Position numbers and translations under genes: made by a program. Below the pieces are notes generated by a model that ran no database searches, was not told the origin of the DNA, and saw nothing but the letters and a program-made list of their open reading frames with translations. A DNA stretch of 64,000 nt from Pseudorhodoferax sp047601025 (GTDB lineage: Bacteria; Pseudomonadota; Gammaproteobacteria; Burkholderiales; Burkholderiaceae_C). The stretch spans positions 2,418,001 to 2,482,000 of the forward strand of contig NZ_JASGJZ010000001.1 in the NCBI RefSeq assembly GCF_047601025.1. Reading direction: 5' to 3'. Below are positions 34,556 through 43,798 of this stretch, piece after piece. The stretch's first letter is position 1; every line of letters begins with the position of its first letter.

Positions 34556-34575
34556 AGATGAAGCGGGCCTGATGC
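34556..34575. promoter_or_regulatory. Shared 20-base element, copy upstream of the response regulator
   Basis: Identical to 32202-32221. Sits 21-40 bases before the regulator start, i.e. where a promoter would be. Tandem TGAAG/TGATG with 11-base period fits dimer binding by an OmpR-type protein. Confidence 0.6.
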
Positions 34576-34910
34576 GAGGCGCTGCGGCGGCTTCCGGGCC
34601 TCCGGCGACGGCCTGTTCCACCCAGGTCCGGCGTGGTGCGTGGCGTGACGTCGCAAATCAGGTGCTGACGAGTTCCTTCGCAGACACCGCGCCTCGAGGC
34701 TTTTCGTGCGCGCAAGCCCCGAGGGGTATTTGCCTGGGAGGTCCGAGCGGCTCGATCGGGGCCATGCATCGAGGCGGGGGCACCTGCTGCCATGTGCCCC
34801 CGGACCCCGAAACCATGCCCCCAAAGTGCCTTCACATTGCCCCGGATGCCTGCGCACTTTGGCGCACGTCCGCGCACTACGCGCACAGGGTTCCCAGAGG
34901 GAAAAAGAAA

Positions 34911-34942
34911 AAGGCCGGAAGCTTGCGGAAGCGAACGGCCTT
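34911..34942 (-). terminator. Rho-independent terminator of the tRNA-Arg gene
   Basis: On the minus strand, AAGGCCG pairs with CGGCCTT around an inner GCTT-CCGC-AAGC stem, followed by TTTTTCTTTTTC. It begins 5 bases after the tRNA CCA end. Confidence 0.85.
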
Positions 34943-34946
34943 GGGC

Positions 34947-35021
34947 TGGTCCCCTCGACAGGAATCGAACCTGTATCTAGCGCTTAGGAGGCGCTCGTTC
35001 TATCCATTGAACTACGAGGAG
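34947..35021 (-). tRNA. tRNA-Arg, anticodon CCU
   Basis: A full cloverleaf can be drawn on the minus strand. Acceptor CTCCTCG pairs with CGAGGGG (one G-T pair); D arm GTTC/GAAC with loop AATGGATA; anticodon stem AGCGC/GCGCT with loop CTCCTAA, giving anticodon CCU (reads AGG); T arm ACAGG/CCTGT with loop TTCGATT. A discriminator A and encoded CCA follow. It lies 25 bases downstream of tamB on the same strand. Confidence 0.93.
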
Positions 35022-35046
35022 GGCGGGCGGCATTGTAGAGAGTCGG

Positions 35047-38000
35047 TCAGTCGTAGCTGATCGTGTAGATCAGGTCCATGCCGCTCTTGATGCCGGCCTG
35101 GGCGCGCAGCGCCAGGTTGCGGGTGAGGTCGTAGAAGATGTAGAGCGAGCCCAGGCTGCCGGCCAGGCTGGCCTCGTAGGTCACGTAGATCTGGTCGGTC
35201 AGGCGCTTGCCCAGCGTGATGGCAGAGCTGCTGGCGTCCCCGCCGGCGGCCGGGCCCTTGAAGCCGATCTCGTCCAGGCCGAAGCGGCTGGCGAAGTTGC
35301 CGCCGCCGCCCTTGGGTCCGAAGCCGCCCAGCAGCGCCAGCGCGGCCTGCTGCATGACGGCGGCCTCGGCGCCGCCGCCGGCGGTCGAACGGCCCAGCAG
35401 CATCCACGAGAGCGTCTCGGCGTCGCTGAGCGTGGGGTCCGAGTACAGCGCCACGCGCGGCGACTGCGCCGTGCCGGTGATGTGCACGCCGGCCTTCTGC
35501 TCCAGGTTCGGGCGGATCGCCAGGATGTCCAGCGCCGGGTTGTCGTACGGGCCGTTGAAGCGCGCCAGGCCCGATTCCACGTCCAGCTGCTGGCCGTAGG
35601 CGCGGTAGCGGCCCTGCACGGTCTGGATCTCGCCGGTGATGCGCGGCTGGCCGCCGCTGCCGGCGTTGGCCGTGACGTTGATCCGGCCGCCCAGCCGCGT
35701 GGTCAGGCCGTGGCCCTGCACGGCGAAGTCGCGGCCCATGTCGACGGTGACGGCGATGTCCGGCACCTTGGCGGGCTGGGCCTTGGCCTGGCGCGCGGCG
35801 GCGGCGTCGGCGCTGGCCTGCCGGCGCGCTTCCTGCGCGCGCGCCTCGGCGTCGATGGCGGCCGAGCGGACGGTGACGTCGCCGCCCAGCGTCGGCGCGC
35901 TCTCGTCGGGCAGGATGATCACGCCGCGGTCGGTCGTCAGCGTGCCCCGCACGCGGATCTGGCCGTCCTGCAGGCCCGTGCGCACCTGCCCGGAGACGGT
36001 GACCTGCCGGTCGCTGCGCACCAGCACGCGCAGTGCGCGCAGGTCGGCCGCGAGGTCCACGCCGATGCCGGAGTGGCCGGGCGTGGCCGGGTCCCAGTGC
36101 AGGTCGCCGGACAGGCGCAGCTCGCCGCCGTCGTGCGCCGCCTCGCTGGACAGCGTGCTGAGGTTGCCGGAAGGGCCGGCGATGCGCGCCGGGCTGCCCT
36201 GGCCGCCCTTGAGGCTCAGCTCGTCCAGCGTCAGCCGGGTGCCGGCCAGCCGGGCGCGCAGCCGGCCGTCCTTCAGTTCCACGCCCTCGACCGCGGCCCG
36301 CACGGCCAGGCCGTCGCCGCTCAGCGTGCCGTTCCACTGCGGGGCGCGGCGGGTGCCGGAGAGCGCGGCGTCCGCCGCCAGCGTGCCGTCGATGCGCCAG
36401 GCCGGCGGCGCGAACATGGACCAGGCACCGATGTCGGGCACGCGGGCGGTCAGCCGGCCCGACAGCGGCGCGTCCTCGGCCCAGGCGATCGCGGTGCCGC
36501 TGCCGGTGACGCGGGTGCGCAGGTCGGCGTCCAGCGTGCCGGCGCGTTCGCTGTCCCAGACGACGCGGGCGCGCACGTTCTCGCCCTCGGCGTCCAGCGT
36601 GGCTTCCAGCCGCCGGATGCCGGCCGGCGTGGCCGGGGCGGCGGAGGGGCTGCCGCCGTCGATGCGGGTCTCGCGGGGCGTGCCCGTCCCCGTGGTTTCG
36701 ATGCGCCGCACCAGCGCTGATTCGCCGGCGCGGACCAGCAGGTCGCCGCTGCGCCGCGCCACGCGCACCGTGGCGCGCAGCGGGCCGGTGGTGTCGACGT
36801 TCCAGCTGCCGTCCAGCACCAGGTCGCCGGACAGGCCGCTGCGGCGCATCTGCTCGCCGGCGAAATGCTCGGCCCAGGCCATCGGCAGGCCGAGCAGGCC
36901 GCCGCTGCTGCGCAGCTGCAGCGTGTCGGCGGACTGCACCACCAGCGTGGGCTGCCATTGCAGCTGCACCGGGCCGGGCGCCGGGCCGCGCAGCGTGGCG
37001 CTGCTGCCGCCGGTCTCGACGCGCCAGGCCGGGCCCGGCGTGCGGCGCACCGTCGCGGCCAGCGGCGATTGCAGTTCCAGCTGCCAGGGGCTTTGCGCGG
37101 TGCCGCCCGCCACGCCGGCGGCGCTGGCGCGCAGGGCCGAGAGCGCGAGGCGCCACTGGTCCTGGCCGGCGATGCCGCCGCTGGCGCGGGTGCTCAGGCG
37201 GAACTGCTGCTCGTCCATGCGGGCCTCGCCGTCCACGGCGAGTCGGGCATCGGCCGGGTTGCCGTCCAGCCGCGCCGTCAGGCCGCGCAGGGCGATGCGC
37301 CGCGGCGGCTGCGCCGCGGCGGCGGGCAGCTGCAGGTCCAGCTGGGGCGCGTCCAGGGCCAGCTGCAGCGCCAGGTTGCGCTGGGGCTGGCCGGGCTGTT
37401 CGATCTGCCGCTGCGCCACGGCCCAGCCGCCCTGCCAGCGCAGGTCGAGCCGGGCATTGCCGCTGGCGGCGATGCCGGCCAGCGCCTCCCGGGCGCCCGG
37501 CAGGCTGGCGGCCCAGCGCTGCAGCGCGGCGGCGTCGCGCACGTCCAGCTGCGCCTGGGCCTGGCCGCGCTCGGCGGCTAGGTCGCCGTCGGCGCGCAGC
37601 TGCATGCCGGGGGCCTGCAGCGCCAGGCGGCCGTCACCGGCGCGGGTGTCCAGCTGGGCGCGCAGCCGGCCGTCCAGCCGGGCGGGGCCGGCGTCCACGC
37701 GCAGCGCGTCCAGCACCAGCTGCTGCGTGGCGGTGTGCCACTGGCCGCGCGCCTGCACCAGGTCCACCCGCAGCGGCGACGCCGCCTTGCCGCCGCGCGG
37801 CGCGGATGCGGCCTCGAGGTTCGCGTCGAAGCGGATCTGCGCGTCCCGGTGGTCGGCCGCCACACGGCCGGAGACCGGCGCGGCATCGAGCGTGGACAGC
37901 AGCAGCGCTGGCCGCACCTGGTCGATGCGCGCCTCGACCTGCCAGGGCGCTGGGGCCGGGCTGTAGCGGCCCTGCAGCGCGATGCGGCCCTGGCCGAGTT

Positions 38001-39129
38001 CCAGCTCGGCGGCGGGGATGGTCCAGTCCTGGCCGTCGAGCCGGGCCGTGGCGTCCACGCGCGCGAGCGGCAGGCGCTGCCGGTCCCAGGGGCCGGGTTC
38101 GGTATTGGCGGCCTGCAGGCGGGCCTGCCAGGCGGTGGCGCCGGCGGTCGCGGCATCGGCCGGGCCGGCCTGCAGCTGGCCGGACAGCGCCGTGCGCGGC
38201 GCGCCGGGCCACAGGCGCGCGGCATCGACCGCGCTGAATGCAGCGTCGGCGCGCACGACGGGCTGGGCTTGCCAGGGCGCGATCTCGGCCGCCAGGCGGG
38301 CGCGCATGGCCTCGCCGTCGGCCGGGTCGGGCGCCAGGTGGGCCTCGACCTGCAGCCGGCCGTCCGGCTGCGCCAATTGGCCGCGTACCTGGGCGTCGGC
38401 CTGCACCGTCAGCGGCGCGACGCCTTCGGCCATCGGCGCTGCGATGCGGCCCTGCAGGGCCGCGTCCAGCGCCATCGGCGCGGCGCCTTGCAGCGTCACG
38501 CGGCCCTGGTAGCGGCCGTCGGCCACCTGCACCCCGTCCAGCTGCAGCTGGTGGCTGCCGCCGGCATAGCGGTAGTGGCCCTTCAGCGCCTCGACCGTCA
38601 GCGCCGGCGCGGCCGGATCGGCGCCCCAGACGATGCGGTCGACCTGGAACGGCAGCTCGACGTCCACCGGCAGCGCCACGCTCTGCAGGGCTTCGCCGGG
38701 CGGCTGCTCGGGCTGCGGCGCGCCGGGCGTCAGCTGCACGCGGCCGATCGCCAGTTCGTCCACCTGCACGCGGCGCGACAGCAGCGGGCGCAGCTGCCAG
38801 CGCAGCCGCAGGTCCGCCAGTTCCACGGCCATCGCCGGGCTTTGCCAGCGCAGCCAGGCGATGCGTCCGCCATGGCGCAGCGCGCCGTCCACGTCGCGTG
38901 TCTGCAGGCTCTGGCCCTGGGGCAGGTACTTGCCGGCCAAGGACAGCACCGTGGCCAGCGAGCCCGGCCGGCCGCTCCACCACCAGCCGTAGCCGCCCGC
39001 CAGCACCAGCGCCGTGCCCAGGGCGGCCGCGCTCCAGCCCAGGCCGCGCAGCAGGCGGCGCCGCGGCGGCCGGGCCGGGGCGGCGGGCGTGGCCGGGGAG
39101 GGGGGAGAAGGGGTGTCGGTCGGCCGCAT
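35047..39129 (-). CDS. tamB: Translocation and assembly module subunit TamB (DUF490)
   Basis: A 1360-residue protein with a cytoplasmic/transmembrane N terminus (LLRGLGWSAAALGTALVLAGGYGWWW, about 28-52) and a long periplasmic beta-rich body that forms the lipid-carrying groove of AsmA/TamB proteins. The C-terminal DUF490 domain includes GRYRAYGQQLDVESGLARFNGPYDNPALDI and the terminal SLGSLYIFYDLTRNLALRAQAG. Works with TamA in outer-membrane protein assembly and envelope lipid transport. Start ATG shares its last base with the tamA stop. Confidence 0.93.
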   Translation of the reverse strand: MRPTDTPSPPSPATPAAPARPPRRRLLRGLGWSAAALGTALVLAGGYGWWWSGRPGSLATVLSLAGKYLPQGQSLQTRDVDGALRHGGRIAWLRWQSPAMAVELADLRLRWQLRPLLSRRVQVDELAIGRVQLTPGAPQPEQPPGEALQSVALPVDVELPFQVDRIVWGADPAAPALTVEALKGHYRYAGGSHQLQLDGVQVADGRYQGRVTLQGAAPMALDAALQGRIAAPMAEGVAPLTVQADAQVRGQLAQPDGRLQVEAHLAPDPADGEAMRARLAAEIAPWQAQPVVRADAAFSAVDAARLWPGAPRTALSGQLQAGPADAATAGATAWQARLQAANTEPGPWDRQRLPLARVDATARLDGQDWTIPAAELELGQGRIALQGRYSPAPAPWQVEARIDQVRPALLLSTLDAAPVSGRVAADHRDAQIRFDANLEAASAPRGGKAASPLRVDLVQARGQWHTATQQLVLDALRVDAGPARLDGRLRAQLDTRAGDGRLALQAPGMQLRADGDLAAERGQAQAQLDVRDAAALQRWAASLPGAREALAGIAASGNARLDLRWQGGWAVAQRQIEQPGQPQRNLALQLALDAPQLDLQLPAAAAQPPRRIALRGLTARLDGNPADARLAVDGEARMDEQQFRLSTRASGGIAGQDQWRLALSALRASAAGVAGGTAQSPWQLELQSPLAATVRRTPGPAWRVETGGSSATLRGPAPGPVQLQWQPTLVVQSADTLQLRSSGGLLGLPMAWAEHFAGEQMRRSGLSGDLVLDGSWNVDTTGPLRATVRVARRSGDLLVRAGESALVRRIETTGTGTPRETRIDGGSPSAAPATPAGIRRLEATLDAEGENVRARVVWDSERAGTLDADLRTRVTGSGTAIAWAEDAPLSGRLTARVPDIGAWSMFAPPAWRIDGTLAADAALSGTRRAPQWNGTLSGDGLAVRAAVEGVELKDGRLRARLAGTRLTLDELSLKGGQGSPARIAGPSGNLSTLSSEAAHDGGELRLSGDLHWDPATPGHSGIGVDLAADLRALRVLVRSDRQVTVSGQVRTGLQDGQIRVRGTLTTDRGVIILPDESAPTLGGDVTVRSAAIDAEARAQEARRQASADAAAARQAKAQPAKVPDIAVTVDMGRDFAVQGHGLTTRLGGRINVTANAGSGGQPRITGEIQTVQGRYRAYGQQLDVESGLARFNGPYDNPALDILAIRPNLEQKAGVHITGTAQSPRVALYSDPTLSDAETLSWMLLGRSTAGGGAEAAVMQQAALALLGGFGPKGGGGNFASRFGLDEIGFKGPAAGGDASSSAITLGKRLTDQIYVTYEASLAGSLGSLYIFYDLTRNLALRAQAGIKSGMDLIYTISYD

Positions 39130-41042
39130 CAGAACGTGAACCCCAGGCGCAGGTGGATATTGATGCCGCCCTCGCCGAAGCCATGCGCGAGGTCGGCCTG
39201 CACCAGGCCGACCGGGCTGTACCAGCGGATGCCGCCACCGGCGCCGACCTTGTACTGGAAGTCGGCCGGCCGGTCGGCCACCGAGCCGGTGTCGACGAAG
39301 GCCACGGCCTCGAAGTCGGTCAGCGCGCCGTTCCAGACGATGGGGTGCTGCAGCTCGACGCTGCCGACCGCCATGTAGCGGCCCGCCACCGTGGTGTCGT
39401 TGGTGTAGCGCGCGCCGATCTGGCGGTAGCCGAAGCCGCGCACCGTGGTGTCGCCGCCGGTCAGGAACAGCTGGGTGGACGGGATCTGCGCGGCATCGGC
39501 GGCCAGCACGGCGCCGGCCTCGGCGCGCAGCTGCAGCCGGGCGCGCCGGGCGCGGCTGTCCGGCCCGGTGCCGGCCTGCACCCGGTACAGCGGCACGTAG
39601 CCCAGCCAGCGCGCCACGGTGCGGTTGTACGGGTAGTAGCCGCCCAGCAGCGTGGTGCCCAGGCCGACCTCCAGCTGCAGGCCCTGGCCGCTGCGCGGGC
39701 GCTGGTTGTCGTCGAAGTAGCGGCCGGTCCAGCCCCAGTTCATGCTGAGCGTGGACGCCGGCGGCGGCGCGTCGGCGCCCGAGCTGCGCGCGTAGTCGTA
39801 CTGCCCGAACCAGCTGCGGTCGATGTGGTCGGTGGACTTGCTGCGGCCGTAGCGCAGGTTGCCGCTGGTCACGTCGAAGCTGCCGGACCGCTCGCGCTGC
39901 ACCCGGCCGCTGGCGAACCAGCGCCACAGCCGCTCGTCCAGCTTGCCGAACAGCTGGGTGCCGAGCGACTGCGCCTCGTTGTCCAGCGACAGCCGCGACA
40001 CCGCGCGCCAGTCCAGCAGCGGGATCTTGTTGTGGATGTGGTCGATCGACAGGCGCGGCCCGCTGTCGGTGGTGTAGCCCACGCCGAACACCAGCTTCTG
40101 CAGCGGCGCCTCGCGGACCTGCGCGATGACCGGCACGGCCTGCGGGTCCGTGCCGTCGGTCTCCAGCGTCAGGAACACCGATTCGTAGAAGCCGCTGGAG
40201 GCCAGCCGCGTCTGCGTGTCCAGCAGCTTCTGCTGGTCGTACTCCTGGCCGGTCGGCAGCTGCGCGATGCGCACGCCGTTGACCGGGTCGTAGCGCTCGC
40301 TGCCGCGGATCCGCAGCGCGCCGAAGCGGTAGGCCGGCCCGGAGTCGAACCGCACCGCGAGGTCGGCCAACTGCCGGTCGGCATCGACCTGGGCGCGGCT
40401 GTCCGCGATGCGGCCCAGCGGGTAGCGCCGCGCGGTCAGCGCGCGCTGCGCGGCGCTCTTGGCCGCGTCCCAGTCCGCCTGCGTGAAGGCCGCGCCGCTG
40501 CGCAGCGGCCAGGCGCGCTCGATGGCGCCGCGCTGCGCCTGCGCCTCGGGCCGGCCGGTCGCGATGTCGCCCTCGAAATCCAGCTGCACCTCACCCACGC
40601 GCGTGGCGGGGCCGGGGTCCACCGTGACGACGACGAGGTGGTCGGCCTGCTCGCCGCCGGGCGTGTCCTGCAGTTCCAGCGTCAGCTGCGGCGTGAAGTA
40701 GCCCAGCGTGCCGAGCAGCTGCCGCGCGTTCGGCTCGGCCGCGGCCATCAGGCGCGAGATCTCGGCCACCGTCAGGTCGTCGAGCGTGCGGTAGCGCTGC
40801 AGGTCCAGGTGCCGCTCCAGCAGTTCGCGGGCCGGCTTCGGGCCGCGGACCTCGACCGCGAAGGCGTCGCGCCGCCCCTTGTCGGCGGCCTGCTCGCCGT
40901 CCTGGGCGGGCTGCCCGCCGTTCACGGCCTGGGTGCCGTCCGGCTGCTGGGGGCGCAGCAGGCTGCAGCCTTGCAGGATCAGCACCAGGAACAAAAAAGC
41001 CGGCCACCGGGCCGGCGTGCGCATCACGACCGCAGAAGACAT
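39129..41042 (-). CDS. tamA: TamA, Omp85-family outer-membrane assembly protein
   Basis: A 637-residue protein. After an N-terminal signal come POTRA-like domains (about residues 60-290, e.g. LLGTLGYFTPQLTLELQ) and a C-terminal 16-strand barrel. The VRGF motif of Omp85 proteins is in TTVRGFGYRQIGARY and the chain ends in aromatic GFTF. Oddly, the signal ends LILQGC, a lipobox-like site with Cys26, so it may be a lipoprotein. It is coupled to tamB downstream and preceded by the VWA gene on the same strand. Confidence 0.93.
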   Translation of the reverse strand: MSSAVVMRTPARWPAFLFLVLILQGCSLLRPQQPDGTQAVNGGQPAQDGEQAADKGRRDAFAVEVRGPKPARELLERHLDLQRYRTLDDLTVAEISRLMAAAEPNARQLLGTLGYFTPQLTLELQDTPGGEQADHLVVVTVDPGPATRVGEVQLDFEGDIATGRPEAQAQRGAIERAWPLRSGAAFTQADWDAAKSAAQRALTARRYPLGRIADSRAQVDADRQLADLAVRFDSGPAYRFGALRIRGSERYDPVNGVRIAQLPTGQEYDQQKLLDTQTRLASSGFYESVFLTLETDGTDPQAVPVIAQVREAPLQKLVFGVGYTTDSGPRLSIDHIHNKIPLLDWRAVSRLSLDNEAQSLGTQLFGKLDERLWRWFASGRVQRERSGSFDVTSGNLRYGRSKSTDHIDRSWFGQYDYARSSGADAPPPASTLSMNWGWTGRYFDDNQRPRSGQGLQLEVGLGTTLLGGYYPYNRTVARWLGYVPLYRVQAGTGPDSRARRARLQLRAEAGAVLAADAAQIPSTQLFLTGGDTTVRGFGYRQIGARYTNDTTVAGRYMAVGSVELQHPIVWNGALTDFEAVAFVDTGSVADRPADFQYKVGAGGGIRWYSPVGLVQADLAHGFGEGGINIHLRLGFTF

Positions 41043-41046
41043 CAGT

Positions 41047-42243
41047 TCATTTTGACAGCAGCCGCATGGCGTCCTCGAGTCCCTTGAGTGTCAGGGGGAA
41101 CATCCTGTTGGCCATCAGCTGCTGGATCAGGACGGTGCTCTGGCGGTACTGCCACGCCCCTTGCGGCTCGGCGGGGTTGATCCAGGCGAACTTGGGGAAG
41201 GCGTGCGTGAGCCGCTGCAGCCATTCGGCGCCCGCCTCCTCGTTGTGGTACTCCACGCTGCCGCCGGGCTGCAGGATCTCGTAGGGGCTCATCGTCGCAT
41301 CGCCCACGAAGACCAGCTTGTAGTCCTTGTTGTACTTGCGGATGATGTCCCAGGTGGCGAACTTCTCGGAGAAGCGCCGCCGGTTGTTCTTCCACATGAA
41401 GTCGTAGACGCAGTTGTGGAAGTAGTAGAACTCCAGGTGCTTGAACTCGCTCTTGGTGGCCGAGAACAGCTCTTCCACGCGGGCGATGTGCTCGTCCATG
41501 GTGCCGCCCACGTCCATCAGCAGCAGCACCTTCACGTTGTTGTGGCGCTCGGGGACCATGCGGATGTCCAGCCAGCCGGCGTTGGCGGCCGTGGAGCGGA
41601 TGGTGCCGTCCAGGTCCAGCTCCTCCGCCTGGCCCTCGCGCGCGAAGCGGCGCAGCCGGCGCAGCGCCACCTTGATGTTGCGCGTGCCCAGTTCCTGGCT
41701 GTCGTCGTAGTCCTTGTAGGCGCGCTGGTCCCAGACCTTCACGGCACTGCGGTTGCGGCCCTTCTGCTGGCCGATGCGGATGCCCTGCGGGTTGAAGCCG
41801 TTGGCACCGAAGGGCGAGGTGCCGCCGGTGCCGATCCACTTGCTGCCGCCCTCGTGGCGCTCCTTCTGCTCCTCGAAGCGCTTCTTGAGCGTCTCCATCA
41901 GCTCGTCCCAGCCCATCTTCTCGATCTTGGCCTTCTCCTCGGGCGAGAGTTCGAGCTCCAGGTTCTTGCGCAGCCACTCCAGCGGAATGTCCTTGGTGAA
42001 GTCGGCCACCGCTTCCACGCCCTTGAAGTAGGCGGCGAAGGCGCGGTCGAACTTGTCGTAGTGCTTCTCGTCCTTCACCAGCGCGATGCGGCTCAGGTAG
42101 TAGAAGTCGTCGATCGAGAAGGCGCCGTCCTCGCTGGTCGGGCCGACCACGCCGTGCTTGATCGCGTCGAGCAGCGACAGGTACTCCTTGACCGATACCG
42201 GCAGCTTGGCCGAGCGCAGCGTGTAGAAGAAGTCGATCAGCAT
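41047..42243 (-). CDS. VWA-domain protein, CoxE/ViaA-like partner of MoxR
   Basis: A 398-residue protein. N-terminal helical region (MLIDFFYTLRSAKLPVSVKEYLSLLDAI) and C-terminal von Willebrand A domain with VLLLMDVGGTMDEH as the metal site (DxGxT instead of the commoner DxSxS or DxGxS) and a late VFVGDATMSPYE. MoxR ATPase/VWA pairs act as chaperones for metal insertion or complex assembly. The MoxR gene is 625 bases upstream on the same strand with an acetyltransferase gene between. Only 4 bases separate the end from tamA. Confidence 0.9.
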   Translation of the reverse strand: MLIDFFYTLRSAKLPVSVKEYLSLLDAIKHGVVGPTSEDGAFSIDDFYYLSRIALVKDEKHYDKFDRAFAAYFKGVEAVADFTKDIPLEWLRKNLELELSPEEKAKIEKMGWDELMETLKKRFEEQKERHEGGSKWIGTGGTSPFGANGFNPQGIRIGQQKGRNRSAVKVWDQRAYKDYDDSQELGTRNIKVALRRLRRFAREGQAEELDLDGTIRSTAANAGWLDIRMVPERHNNVKVLLLMDVGGTMDEHIARVEELFSATKSEFKHLEFYYFHNCVYDFMWKNNRRRFSEKFATWDIIRKYNKDYKLVFVGDATMSPYEILQPGGSVEYHNEEAGAEWLQRLTHAFPKFAWINPAEPQGAWQYRQSTVLIQQLMANRMFPLTLKGLEDAMRLLSK

Positions 42244-42255
42244 GGCGGGGCTTCC

Positions 42256-42858
42256 TCAGCGTGGGGCGCGCGGCTGGTCGCGCAGGTACAGCAGCTGCGC
42301 CCGGGCCTCCGGCCACTCGCCCGCGCGCATGCTGTACATCACGGTGTCGCGGATGGTGCCGTCGCGGCGCAGCGCGTGGCCGCGGATCACGCCATCCTTG
42401 CGCGCGCCCAGGCGCTCGATCGCGGCCTGCGAGGCGAAGTTGAAGTTGTCGGTGCGCCAGCCCACCACGTGGCAGCCCAGCGTGTCGAAGGCGTGGCCCA
42501 TCAGCAGCAGCTTGGCCGTGGTGTTGACGTGGGTGCGCTGGCAGTGCCCCGCGTACCACGTGTAGCCGATCTCCACGCGGCGCACGGCCGGCAGGATGTC
42601 GTGGTAGCTGCTGGTGCCCAGCACCGTGCCCGTGGCGTCGTCGACCACGGCGAAGGCGAAGCGGTGGCCCGCAGCGCGGCTGGCCAGGGCGTCCTCGATG
42701 TAGGCGCGCGTGCGGTCCGGCTCGGGCACCGAGGTCACGCGCAGGTTCCACAGCGCGCCGTCGGCGGCCGCGGCGCGCAGGCCGTCCTCGTGGTCCAGCG
42801 ACAGCGGCTCCAGCCGGAGGCCGCGGTCGCGCAGCGTGACGGGTTCGACGAACGCCAT
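42256..42858 (-). CDS. GNAT-family N-acetyltransferase, RimL-like
   Basis: A 200-residue acetyltransferase of the RimJ/RimL type, with VEIGYTWYAGHCQRTHVNTTAKLLLMGHAFDTLGCHVVGWRTD (about residues 92-134) covering the acetyl-CoA region and RLGARKDGVIRGHA. May modify a protein N terminus or a small molecule. It sits between the MoxR and VWA genes with gaps of 9 and 12 bases, so all three are co-transcribed. A link to the chaperone pair is possible but unproven. Confidence 0.88.
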   Translation of the reverse strand: MAFVEPVTLRDRGLRLEPLSLDHEDGLRAAAADGALWNLRVTSVPEPDRTRAYIEDALASRAAGHRFAFAVVDDATGTVLGTSSYHDILPAVRRVEIGYTWYAGHCQRTHVNTTAKLLLMGHAFDTLGCHVVGWRTDNFNFASQAAIERLGARKDGVIRGHALRRDGTIRDTVMYSMRAGEWPEARAQLLYLRDQPRAPR

Positions 42859-42867
42859 GGCGCGGGC

Positions 42868-43710
42868 TCAGCGGTTGTGCCGCTGCATGAACACCAGCTT
42901 CTCGAACAGCGTCACGTCCTGCTCGTTCTTCAGCAGCGCGCCGACCAGCGGCGGCACGGCGACCTTGTCGTCCTTGCTCTGCAGTGCCTCGGTCGGGATG
43001 TCCTCGGCCACCAGCAGCTTGAGCCAGTCCAGCAACTCGGAGGTCGAGGGCTTCTTCTTCAGGCCGGGCAGGTTGCGCACGTCGTAGAAGGTCTTCATCG
43101 CCGCCGTCAGCAGCTCCTTCTTGAGGCCCGGGAAATGCACGTCCACGATCTGCTGCATGGTCGTGGCGTCGGGGAACTTGATGTAGTGGAAGAAGCAGCG
43201 GCGCAGGAAGGCGTCCGGCAGTTCCTTCTCGTTGTTCGAGGTGATGAACACCAGCGGGCGGTGCCTGGCCTGGATGAGCTCGCGCGTCTCGTAGCAGTAG
43301 AACTCCATGCGGTCGAGTTCGCGCAGCAGGTCGTTCGGGAATTCGATGTCGGCCTTGTCGATCTCGTCGATCAGCAGCGCCACCGGCTGCTCGGCCGTGA
43401 AGGCCTGCCACAGCACGCCCTTGACGATGTAGTTGTGGATGTCCTTGACCCGTGCGTCGCCCAGCTGCGAATCGCGCAGGCGGCTCACCGCGTCGTATTC
43501 GTACAGGCCCTGCTGGGCCTTGGTCGTGGACTTGACGTGCCACTGCAGCAGCGGCAGGCCCAGCGCCGCGGCCACCTCCTCGGCCAGCATGGTCTTGCCG
43601 GTACCGGGTTCGCCCTTGACCAGCAGCGGCCGCTTGAGCGTGGCGGCCGCGTTCACCGCCAGCATCAGGTCTTGCGTGGCAACGTAGTTCTTCGAGCCTT
43701 GGAATTTCAT
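42868..43710 (-). CDS. MoxR-family AAA+ ATPase
   Basis: A 280-residue AAA+ ATPase. Walker A GEPGTGKT at residues 33-40, Walker B in VALLIDEIDKAD, sensor FITSNNEKELPDAFLRRCFFHYIKFP with the arginine finger. Short MoxR form with the typical start KNYVATQDLMLAVNAA. Pairs with the CoxE-like VWA protein. First gene of MoxR-GNAT-VWA, with tamA-tamB following closely. Confidence 0.93.
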   Translation of the reverse strand: MKFQGSKNYVATQDLMLAVNAAATLKRPLLVKGEPGTGKTMLAEEVAAALGLPLLQWHVKSTTKAQQGLYEYDAVSRLRDSQLGDARVKDIHNYIVKGVLWQAFTAEQPVALLIDEIDKADIEFPNDLLRELDRMEFYCYETRELIQARHRPLVFITSNNEKELPDAFLRRCFFHYIKFPDATTMQQIVDVHFPGLKKELLTAAMKTFYDVRNLPGLKKKPSTSELLDWLKLLVAEDIPTEALQSKDDKVAVPPLVGALLKNEQDVTLFEKLVFMQRHNR

Positions 43711-43798
43711 GGGTCGGGGGAGGGGGTGGTTGCGAGCAGGCGCCGGATATACTCGAATGCTGATTCCAGCCTGATTTCATTGGGATTGTGCGCGCAAA

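Larger units (their letters stand above)
34536..34946. other. Hairpin-rich non-coding gap between the response regulator and tRNA-Arg
   Basis: No gene seen. From the regulator side it holds the 20-base element (34556-34575), then inverted repeats GGGGGCAC/GTGCCCCC (34776-34783 and 34794-34801) and CCAAAGTGC/GCACTTTGG (34821-34829 and 34854-34862), then the tRNA terminator. An unannotated small RNA cannot be excluded, but no promoter was obvious. Confidence 0.5.

Noticed and set aside
34706..34987. Small frames ending in LDRNRTCI or GIEPVSSA
   Set aside because: These are the usual false translations across a tRNA gene.
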